Origin: Mycobacterium sp. 852002-51961_SCH5331710
GTDB taxonomy: Bacteria > Actinomycetota > Actinomycetes > Mycobacteriales > Mycobacteriaceae
Assembly (NCBI RefSeq): GCF_001665535.1
Contig: NZ_LZSQ01000131.1
Coordinates: 55,453-119,452 of the forward strand
Length of the DNA stretch: 64,000 bases
Direction: 5' to 3'
Part shown: positions 32,962-39,934 of the stretch, one piece after another
Layout of the letters: every line of letters begins with the position of its first letter
Position numbering within the stretch: position 1 is the first letter of the stretch
The notes under the pieces: model-generated
Databases searched by the model: none
Seen by the model: the letters and a program-made list of their open reading frames with translations, nothing else
Told to the model about the DNA's origin: nothing
Program-made: the position numbers and the translations under genes

Positions 32962-34467
32962 CTAGCTGCAGGCCTCCAGCACGAGTTCGCGTACCCGCGC
33001 CGCGTCAGCCTGGCCCTTGGTGGCCTTCATTACGGCGCCGACGATCGCGCCCGCGGCCTGAACCTTGCCACCTCGGATCTTCTCGACGATATCGGGATTG
33101 GCGGCCAGCGCCTCGTCGACGGCGGTCTGCAGCGCCGAGTCGTCGCGCACGACTTCCAACCCGCGGTCCTTCATCACCTGCTCGGGCTCACCCTCGCCGG
33201 CCAGCACACCCTCGACGACTTGGCGCGCGAGCTTGTTCGACAGCTTGCCGTCGTCGACGAGCTTGACCACCGCCGCGACCTGAGCGGGCGTGATCGGCAG
33301 GTCGGACACTGCAACCCCATCTTCGTTGGCCTTCTGCACCAAGAAGTTCCCCCACCACGCGCGGGCCGCGTCGCTCGAGGCGCCCTCCGCCACGGTGGCG
33401 GCGATCAGGTCGAGCGCCCCGATGTTGACGAGGTCGCGCATCACCTCGTCGGAGATGCCCCAGTCCTGCTGAATTCGCTTTCGCAGCACCCACGGAAGTT
33501 CGGGGATGGTCGCCCGCAGCCGCTCGATCCACTCGGCGTCTGGGGCGACGGGTTCCAGGTCGGGCTCGGGGAAATAGCGATAGTCCTCGGCGGTTTCCTT
33601 GCTGCGACCCGGCGAGGTGTAACCGTCCTCGTGAAAGTGCCTGGTTTCCTGGGTCACTCGGCCACCGGCATCGAGAACAGCTGCCTGGCGGCGCATCTCG
33701 TAGCGGACGGCGACCTCGACGCTCTTGAGCGAGTTGACGTTCTTGGTCTCGGTGCGGGTGCCGAACTCCTTCTGCCCGATCGGTTTGAGCGAGACGTTGG
33801 AGTCGCAGCGCATCGATCCCTGGTCCATGCGTACATCAGAGACCCCGAGGCCGCGCAGCAGATCCCGGAGCGCGGTCACGTAGGCGCGGGCGATCTCGGG
33901 CGCGCGCTCACCGGTGCCCTCGATGGGTTTGGTGACGATCTCGATCAGCGGCACACCCGAACGGTTGTAGTCGATCAGCGAGGTCGTCGCCCCCTCGATG
34001 CGGCCCGTCTCGCTGCCGAGGTGGGTCAGCTTGCCGGTGTCCTCTTCCATGTGCGCGCGCTCGATCTCGACGCGCCAGGTCGTACCGTCGTCGAGCGGCA
34101 CCTCGAGATATCCGTTGATCGCGATCGGCTCGTCGTACTGCGAGATCTGGTAGTTCTTCGGCATGTCCGGATAGAAGTAGTTCTTCCGCGCGAACCGGCA
34201 CCACGGCACGATCTCGCAGTTCAGCGCGAGCCCGATGCGGATCGCCGACTCGACGGCCTTCTCGTTGAGCACGGGCAGTGACCCGGGCAGGCCGAGGCAG
34301 ACGGGACACACCTGGGTGTTGGGCTCGGCGCCAAACCTGTTGGCGCAGCCGCAGAACATCTTGGTGGCGGTGGACAGCTCGACGTGCACCTCCAGCCCCA
34401 GCACCGGCTCGTAGCGTGCGACGACGTCGTCGTAGTCGAGCAGATCGGCGGCGGATGCAGTGGTCAT
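32962..34467 (-). CDS. gatB: Asp/Glu-tRNA amidotransferase subunit B
   Basis: This 501-residue subunit (Rv3009c homologue) binds the misacylated tRNA and activates its glutamate or aspartate with ATP before amidation. Signatures are LEVHVELSTATKMFCGC and, further on, QVCPVCLGLPG (zinc cysteines), NYFYPDMPKNYQISQYD and EDTGKL. The C-terminal YqeY/tail domain is present to the end. It is separated from gatA-gatC by pfkA and the decayed MarR region. The ATG at 34467 is the only reasonable start. Confidence 0.95.
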   Translation of the reverse strand: MTTASAADLLDYDDVVARYEPVLGLEVHVELSTATKMFCGCANRFGAEPNTQVCPVCLGLPGSLPVLNEKAVESAIRIGLALNCEIVPWCRFARKNYFYPDMPKNYQISQYDEPIAINGYLEVPLDDGTTWRVEIERAHMEEDTGKLTHLGSETGRIEGATTSLIDYNRSGVPLIEIVTKPIEGTGERAPEIARAYVTALRDLLRGLGVSDVRMDQGSMRCDSNVSLKPIGQKEFGTRTETKNVNSLKSVEVAVRYEMRRQAAVLDAGGRVTQETRHFHEDGYTSPGRSKETAEDYRYFPEPDLEPVAPDAEWIERLRATIPELPWVLRKRIQQDWGISDEVMRDLVNIGALDLIAATVAEGASSDAARAWWGNFLVQKANEDGVAVSDLPITPAQVAAVVKLVDDGKLSNKLARQVVEGVLAGEGEPEQVMKDRGLEVVRDDSALQTAVDEALAANPDIVEKIRGGKVQAAGAIVGAVMKATKGQADAARVRELVLEACS

Positions 34468-34490
34468 GCCGCGAGTTTAGTGGTGCGGGC

Positions 34491-34964
34491 CTACCCGAGT
34501 TTGGGGTGCACTCCGGGTATCAGCCCGGCCGCGGCCGACATCCGCTGCAGGTCGCGCAGCACCGTCTTGCGCTCGGCGGCCGTGAACGGTGCCGTGATCT
34601 CGGCCTCCTGCTTGCGACCCTGCTCATCGAGTTTCGGCAGCAGCTCGCGGGCCTTGCCGGTCAGCGTCACCGCGAACGCCCGTCGGTCACCGGGATGGGG
34701 CATCCGTTTGACCAGCCCCTGGTTCTCCAGCTTGTCGATGACGGTGACCATCACGTTGCGGTGGATGTTGAGCTGCACCGACAGCTGACGCTGCGTCTGT
34801 CCATCCGCCTCGGACAACGCCTTGAGCACCGCGTACGTGCGCGGTTCGACGCCGAACGGCTCCAGCCGGCGCACGAAGTCCTCCGCGAGGTGAACGCCGA
34901 GCTGGGAGAGCAGGAACGGAATCCGCTCGTGCAGCTCGGCGATGCCGGTCGAACGCTCGTTCAT
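34491..34964 (-). CDS. MarR-family transcriptional regulator
   Basis: This 157-residue protein is a typical MarR winged-helix repressor: PRTYAVLKALSEADGQTQRQL leads to the recognition helix LNIHRNVMVTVIDKLENQGLV and the wing RMPHPGDRRAFAVTLT. It is divergent from an NAD(P)-binding oxidoreductase reading frame, with two inverted repeats in between, so it probably represses that gene and itself. The oxidoreductase appears broken, which may leave the regulator without its original target. Confidence 0.85.
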   Translation of the reverse strand: MNERSTGIAELHERIPFLLSQLGVHLAEDFVRRLEPFGVEPRTYAVLKALSEADGQTQRQLSVQLNIHRNVMVTVIDKLENQGLVKRMPHPGDRRAFAVTLTGKARELLPKLDEQGRKQEAEITAPFTAAERKTVLRDLQRMSAAAGLIPGVHPKLG

Positions 34965-34985
34965 GCGGCGAGACTAGCACCGCGA

Positions 34986-35012
34986 GTGATAGTCACCTAT
35001 CGTGATAATCAC
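34986..35012. promoter_or_regulatory. Twin operators of the MarR regulator
   Basis: GTGATAGTCAC (34986-34996) and GTGATAATCAC (35002-35012) lie 16 bp apart between the divergent genes; the second is a perfect 5-1-5 palindrome. A TATCAT -10-like hexamer for the rightward gene follows at 35014. Confidence 0.6.
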
Positions 35013-35039
35013 TTATCATGATCATTTGGGAGGTACGCC

Positions 35040-35736
35040 ATGAATCGTCGTCTTCGGCGCCAACGGCCAGACCGGCCGGCTGCTGACGCGCTGCGTGCTC
35101 GATTCGGGCCACGAGGCGGTGGCCGTGACGCGTCGGCCCGCGGAGTTTCCCTTCGCTCATCCGCGGCTCGAGGTGGCGCGCACCGATGTGCGCGACGCCG
35201 CCGCCACGGTTCGCGTCGTCGAGGGGGCCGACGCGGTGCTGTCGACGCTCGGAGTGCCGTTCACCTTGCGGCCCGTCGACATCTATTCGACCGGAGTGCG
35301 AAACATCGCCGCCGCCATGCGGCAGTCGGGCGTGCGACGACTCGTGGTGGTGAGTTCGACCGGCGCGCATCACTATTCGGGCCGGGTCGACCCGCCGTTG
35401 GCGCTGCGCATCGTCGAACCGGTCATCACCCGGACTATCGGTAGGAGCACCTACGACGACCAGCGGCGGATGGAGGACATCGTGCGCGAGACCGACCTGG
35501 ACTGGACGATCGTGCGGCCGTCGGGTCTGTTCGACCTGCCGGCCGTGACGAAATACGTTGCCGGAGAGGTGGACCCGGTGGGCGGCTTCACAGCCCGCAT
35601 CGATCTGGCCGACTATCTGGTCGCGCTGGCGAGCGATTCGACCATCACGGGCAAGACGGTGACCGTCTCCACCACCGAGCAGACGCCCACGATGTGGCAG
35701 ATGGTCCGGCGAGAAGCGTTCAAGAGGGCCTCATGA
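35040..35736 (+). pseudogene. NAD(P)-binding oxidoreductase with a frameshift at its start codon
   Basis: A good ribosome-binding site (GGGAGG at 35028-35033) stands six bases before the ATG at 35040, but the ATG is out of frame with the protein. In the coding frame the next codons read IVVFGANGQTGRLLTRCVLDSG, a clear Rossmann NmrA/SDR start, preceded at once by TGA. Deleting one base or adding two after the ATG would restore M-(K)-IVVFGANG. The only in-frame start left is the GTG at 35095, which would lose the nucleotide-binding loop. The remaining 213 residues are intact. It is either a recent pseudogene or a sequencing error. Confidence 0.7.
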
Positions 35737-35947
35737 CGGCGGCGCTGTTGCACTTTCGACCCATCCTGGCCCCCATGGCACGGGTGAACCTACCCGCGTC
35801 GTGGTTGAGTTTCCGATAGGGACACTGAAAACCTGTGGGGTGATCGGTCTTGCCGCGGGACTCGCGTTCGCGCCCATCGGTCTCGCAGCCGCGACCGGCT
35901 TGGTGCTGATCTTCGTCTGCGCGCTCAATGCGGGCGCGCTGCCCTAA
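35733..35947 (+). pseudogene. Remnant of a DoxX-like membrane protein
   Basis: The ATG at 35733 overlaps the preceding stop as ATGA. Its frame reads into VNLPASWLSF and stops; the next frame continues with FPIGTLKTCGVIGLAAG and APIGLAAATGLVLIFVCAL. Together these match the middle of small DoxX-like proteins, which are often co-regulated with NAD(P)-binding proteins by MarR repressors. The N-terminal helix and C-terminal part are missing, and a frameshift lies near 35805-35815. The tail overlaps the pfkA stop. Confidence 0.55.
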
Positions 35948-36975
35948 CCGAAGAACTCCGCGGCGTCGTCGTAGCGGCTCTGCGGAACCAGCTTCAGCTG
36001 ACGGACCGCGTCGGCCAGCGGAACCCGGCCGATCTCCTGGCCGCGCAGCGACACCATCATCCCGTACTCCCCCGCGTGCGCGGCGTCGGCGGCGTTGACG
36101 CCGAAGCGGGTGGCCAGCACGCGGTCGAAGGGCGTCGGCGTGCCGCCGCGCTGGACGTGCCCGAGCACGGTGACGCGCACCTCTTTGTTGATGCGCTTCT
36201 CCACCTCGAGGGCGAGTTGCTGTGCGACGCCGGTGAAGCGCTCGTGGCCGAACTCGTCGATGCCGCCCTGCCGCAGCTGCATCGTCCCCTCGGCCGGCTT
36301 CGCCCCTTCTGCCACCACACAGATGAAATGCGAATCGCCGCGCACGAAGCGCTGTTTGATCAGTCGGCAGACCTCTTCGACGTCGAACGGCTGCTCGGGA
36401 ATGAGCGTCATGTGCGCACCGGACGCCAGCCCGGCGTTCAGCGCGATCCACCCGGCGTGGCGGCCCATCACCTCGACGAGCATCACGCGTTGATGCGACT
36501 CAGCCGTGCTGTGCAGCCGGTCGATGGCCTCGCTGGCCACCCCGAGCGCGGTGTCGTGGCCGAATGTGACGTCCGTGCAGTCGATGTCATTGTCGATGGT
36601 CTTCGGCACGCCGACGACGGGCACGTTCTCCTCGGAGAGCCAGTGCGCGGCGGTGAGCGTGCCTTCCCCGCCGATCGGGATCAGCACGTCGATGCCGTTG
36701 TCGTCGAGCGTCTGCTTGATCTGGTCGAGCCCGGCCCGCAACTTCTCCGGATGCACCCGGGCGGTGCCCAGCATCGTGCCGCCCTTGGCGAGCAGGCGGT
36801 CGTTGCGGTCGTCGTTGGCGAGTTGGATGCGGCGGTTCTCCAGCAGGCCGCGCCAGCCGTCCTGGAAGCCGACGACCGACGAGCCGTAGCGAACGTCACA
36901 CGTTCGGACCACCGCCCGGATGACCGCGTTGAGTCCTGGACAGTCGCCCCCGCCGGTGAGAACTCCGATGCGCAT
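35944..36975 (-). CDS. pfkA: 6-phosphofructokinase
   Basis: This 343-residue glycolytic kinase (Rv3010c homologue) phosphorylates fructose 6-phosphate. The N-terminal nucleotide loop is LTGGGDCPGLNAVIRAVV; the catalytic motif is PKTIDNDIDCTD. The phosphoryl-donor motif reads GGEGT, with glycine where pyrophosphate-dependent enzymes have aspartate, which favours ATP as donor. MGRHAGWIAL and the EVRVTVLGHVQRGGTP segment complete the family pattern. It lies between gatA and the decayed MarR region. Confidence 0.95.
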   Translation of the reverse strand: MRIGVLTGGGDCPGLNAVIRAVVRTCDVRYGSSVVGFQDGWRGLLENRRIQLANDDRNDRLLAKGGTMLGTARVHPEKLRAGLDQIKQTLDDNGIDVLIPIGGEGTLTAAHWLSEENVPVVGVPKTIDNDIDCTDVTFGHDTALGVASEAIDRLHSTAESHQRVMLVEVMGRHAGWIALNAGLASGAHMTLIPEQPFDVEEVCRLIKQRFVRGDSHFICVVAEGAKPAEGTMQLRQGGIDEFGHERFTGVAQQLALEVEKRINKEVRVTVLGHVQRGGTPTPFDRVLATRFGVNAADAAHAGEYGMMVSLRGQEIGRVPLADAVRQLKLVPQSRYDDAAEFFG

Positions 36976-37044
36976 GACCCCATCCTCCCCGAGCGCGCGG
37001 TTGTTTGCGCCCTCTGTCGGCGTTTGCGTCCGTCAAACGGGCGT

Positions 37045-38526
37045 TCAGACCGCCGTCGACAGCGGTCCGCGCGCCGCCTCGTATGCCGCGCCGACGCGGT
37101 ACAGCCGGTCGTCGGCCAGCGCCGGCGCCATGATCTGCAGACCGACGGGCAGATTGTCGTCGGGCGACAGACCGGACGGCACCGACATTCCGCAGTGTCC
37201 GGCCAGATTCAGCGGCAGCGTGCACAGGTCGAACAGGTACATCGCCAGCGGGTCGTCGACCTTCTCCCCCAACGGGAACGCCGTGGTCGGCGTCGCCGGT
37301 GAGATCAGCACGTCGACCCGCTGATAGGCCTCGTCGAGGTCGCGCGCGATCAGCGTGCGCACCTTCTGCGCCTGGTTGTAGTAGGCGTCGTAATAACCCG
37401 CCGACAACGCGTAGGTGCCGATCATGATGCGACGCTTGACTTCCGGGCCAAACCCCGCGGCGCGGGTCAGCGCCATGACCTCCTCGGCGCTGTGGGCGCC
37501 GTCGTCGCCGACGCGCAGCCCGTACCGCATCGCGTCGAACCGCGCGAGATTGCTTGACACCTCCGACGGCAGGATCAGGTAGTAGGCGGGCAGCGAGTAG
37601 TCGAAGTGCGGGCAGTCCACCTCGCTGACCTCGGCTCCCAGCGCGGTGAGTTGTTCGACGGCGGCGTTGAACGACTCGAGCACGCCGGGCTGGTAGCCGT
37701 CGCCGCGCAGTTGCTTGACCACGCCGATCCGCAGGCCCGCGAGGTCGCCGGACGCGCCCGCGCGTGCGGCGCCGACGACGTCGGGCACCGCCGCGTCGAC
37801 CGACGTCGAATCCTTGGCATCGTGGCCGGCGATCACCTGGTGCAACAGGGCGGTGTCGAGAACGGTTCGGGCACACGGGCCGCCCTGGTCGAGGGACGAA
37901 GCGCAGGCGATGAGCCCGTACCGCGACACGGTTCCGTAGGTCGGTTTCACGCCGACGGTCGCGGTCAGCGCGGCCGGTTGGCGGATCGAGCCGCCGGTGT
38001 CGGTGCCGATGGCCAGCGGCGCCTGGAACGCGGCCAGCGCCGCGGCGCTGCCGCCGCCCGACCCGCCGGGGACGCGCTCGACGTCCCACGGATTGCGGGT
38101 CGGCCCGTATGCGGAGTTCTCGGTCGAGGACCCCATCGCGAACTCGTCCATGTTTGTCTTGCCGAGGATCGGCAGACCCGCCGCGCGCAACCGCATGGTG
38201 ACGGTCGCGTCATACGGCGAGGTCCAGCCCTCGAGGATCTTCGACCCGCAGGTCGTCGGCATGTCGGTGGTGGTGAACACGTCCTTGAGCGCGATCGGGA
38301 CGCCGGCAAGCGGCGAAGGCAGGTTTTCACCGGCGGCGACGGCGGAGTCGACGCGCGCCGCCGCTTCCAGCGCACGCTCCTCGGCGACGTGCAGGAACGC
38401 GTGGTAGCGCTCGTCGGTGGCCGCGATCTGGTCCAGGTGCGCCTGGGTGACCTCGGTCGACGACACCTCCTTGGCGGCGATCTTCTCCCCGAGCGCCGCC
38501 GCGTCCATCCGAGTGAGGTCGCTCAC
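37045..38526 (-). CDS. gatA: Asp/Glu-tRNA amidotransferase subunit A
   Basis: This 493-residue amidase (Rv3011c homologue) releases ammonia from glutamine for the amidation of Glu-tRNA-Gln and Asp-tRNA-Asn. The Ser-cisSer-Lys triad is visible as the lysine in IALKDVFTT, the serine in GGSGGGSAAALAAF and the nucleophile serine in GTDTGGSIRQPA. I chose the GTG at 38526, which overlaps the gatC stop as GTGA and gives the usual N-terminus VSDLTRMDAA; longer reading frames would overlap gatC entirely. Confidence 0.95.
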   Translation of the reverse strand: MSDLTRMDAAALGEKIAAKEVSSTEVTQAHLDQIAATDERYHAFLHVAEERALEAAARVDSAVAAGENLPSPLAGVPIALKDVFTTTDMPTTCGSKILEGWTSPYDATVTMRLRAAGLPILGKTNMDEFAMGSSTENSAYGPTRNPWDVERVPGGSGGGSAAALAAFQAPLAIGTDTGGSIRQPAALTATVGVKPTYGTVSRYGLIACASSLDQGGPCARTVLDTALLHQVIAGHDAKDSTSVDAAVPDVVGAARAGASGDLAGLRIGVVKQLRGDGYQPGVLESFNAAVEQLTALGAEVSEVDCPHFDYSLPAYYLILPSEVSSNLARFDAMRYGLRVGDDGAHSAEEVMALTRAAGFGPEVKRRIMIGTYALSAGYYDAYYNQAQKVRTLIARDLDEAYQRVDVLISPATPTTAFPLGEKVDDPLAMYLFDLCTLPLNLAGHCGMSVPSGLSPDDNLPVGLQIMAPALADDRLYRVGAAYEAARGPLSTAV

Positions 38527-38822
38527 TGCGCCTCCCCCAGGATCCGCGGCACCGCGAACCGGCCCTCGGCTGTTTTCGGCGCCTGATCGAGCGCCTCCTC
38601 CTGCGTCAGGCACGGCTCGACCGCGTCCGGCCGGAACACGTTGACGTCGGTGAGCGGGTTGCCGGTGGGTTTGACGCCCTCGACGTCGACGGACTGGATC
38701 TGGCTGACGTGACCGAGGATGGCGTCCAACTGCTCGGCGTAGCTGTCCAGCTCGTCTTCGCTCAGCGCGAGGCGGGCCAGGCGCGCCAGGTGGGCTACCT
38801 CGTCTCGGGAGATCTGCGACAC
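38523..38822 (-). CDS. gatC: Asp/Glu-tRNA amidotransferase subunit C
   Basis: This 99-residue linker subunit (Rv3012c homologue, same length) holds GatA and GatB together. The pattern ISRDEVAHLARLARLALSE at the start and FRPDAVEPCLTQEEAL toward the end is typical. The GTG at 38822 gives the family start; a TTG at 38831 would add three residues. It is the first gene of the gatC-gatA-pfkA stretch. Confidence 0.93.
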   Translation of the reverse strand: MSQISRDEVAHLARLARLALSEDELDSYAEQLDAILGHVSQIQSVDVEGVKPTGNPLTDVNVFRPDAVEPCLTQEEALDQAPKTAEGRFAVPRILGEAQ

Positions 38823-38902
38823 GACAAGCAAGCCTAGTCACCGCGGTTGCGGCCGCTGAGGCCGGAATGCCCACCCCGGCGCTCTGTGCAACAGTGTTGC
38901 GC

Positions 38903-39559
38903 GTGCCTACGTACCTGCTGCGGGTCCAGCTCGAGGACCGACCTGGCAGCCTCGGCTCCCTGGCCGTGGCGCTCGGGTCGGTGGGCGCCGACATTCTGTC
39001 GCTTGACGTGGTGGAACGGTCAGCCGGTTACGCCGTCGACGATCTGGTCGTCGAGCTGCCCGGGGGTGCGATGCCCGACATGCTGATCACCGCCGCCGAG
39101 CAGATCAAGGGCGTCTACGTCGACTCCATTCGTCCACACACCGGCCTGCTCGAGGCGCATCGCGAGCTCGAGCTCATCGACCACATCGCCGCGGCGGACC
39201 GCAAGAGCAGGCTGCAGGTGCTCGCCGACGAGGCCCCCAGGGTGCTGCGCGTGGGCTGGACCTCTGTGGTGCGGTTGACCGACAGTGGACCGGAACGTCT
39301 CGTCGGCAGCTCCGGCGCCCCCGAGACCCAGGTGGAAGAGACGCCGTGGCTGCCGCTCGACCACGCCGAGGCGCTCGACGGTGACGCCGCGTGGGTGCCG
39401 CAGGTGTGGCGCGACATGGCGACCACGCTGGCGGCTGCGCCGCTCGGGGACCCCCGCACGGCTGTCGTGCTGGGCAGGCCGGGCGGACCGCTGTTCCGGC
39501 CGTCGGAGGTCGCTCGGCTCGGCTATCTCGCGGGAATCGTCGCGACGATTCTGCGCTGA
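38903..39559 (+). CDS. ACT-domain protein (Rv3013-like)
   Basis: This 218-residue protein has an N-terminal ACT domain (VPTYLLRVQLEDRPGSLGSL; SVGADILSLDVVERS) and a second region ending in GRPGGPLFRPSEVARLGYLAG. ACT domains bind amino acids, so an allosteric or sensing role is likely, but the ligand is unknown. The GTG at 38903 gives the same length as in M. tuberculosis; an upstream start at 38867 would add unrelated residues. It is divergent from gatC. Confidence 0.85.
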   Translation: MPTYLLRVQLEDRPGSLGSLAVALGSVGADILSLDVVERSAGYAVDDLVVELPGGAMPDMLITAAEQIKGVYVDSIRPHTGLLEAHRELELIDHIAAADRKSRLQVLADEAPRVLRVGWTSVVRLTDSGPERLVGSSGAPETQVEETPWLPLDHAEALDGDAAWVPQVWRDMATTLAAAPLGDPRTAVVLGRPGGPLFRPSEVARLGYLAGIVATILR

Positions 39560-39598
39560 GGGTTCGCGCCGAAAGCCGTTGCGGCGGAAGCCAATCGG

Positions 39599-39853
39599 TC
39601 AGCCGCCGGCCGGAACCGGCCAGCGGTCGTTGACGTCGGCGTTGGTGTCCTTGCGGGCGCAGTGCGCGCAGCAGAAGATCGCTTCCTCGGTTTCGATGCC
39701 GTGCCCGAGGATTCGGCACCCGCAGTGCGCACATTCCGGGGCCAGCTGGACGGCCGCGCACTCGACGCTGTCGAACGTCGCGCTGCGGCCGTCGGGCCAC
39801 GTCACGGTGAACGCCTTGTCGTAGTCGTTGCCACAGGTATCGCAGATCGCCAT
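39599..39853 (-). CDS. Small zinc-ribbon-like protein
   Basis: This 84-residue protein has cysteine/histidine pairs in CDTCGNDYDK, CAHCGCRILGHG and FCCAHCARKD, a layout expected to bind zinc. A middle segment (TWPDGRSATFDSVECA) resembles small prokaryotic metallothionein- or TRASH-like proteins. The ATG at 39853 has GGAG five bases upstream; a GTG one codon earlier is the alternative. It overlaps nothing and lies between the ACT gene and ligA. The function is unknown. Confidence 0.75.
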   Translation of the reverse strand: MAICDTCGNDYDKAFTVTWPDGRSATFDSVECAAVQLAPECAHCGCRILGHGIETEEAIFCCAHCARKDTNADVNDRWPVPAGG

Positions 39854-39934
39854 CACAACTCCTTGTCGATTCGCCCAGTCGGGTGCCCCGTGGGCGGGCC
39901 GGACAAACGCGGAGCGCTCGGGCGAGCGGCGATC

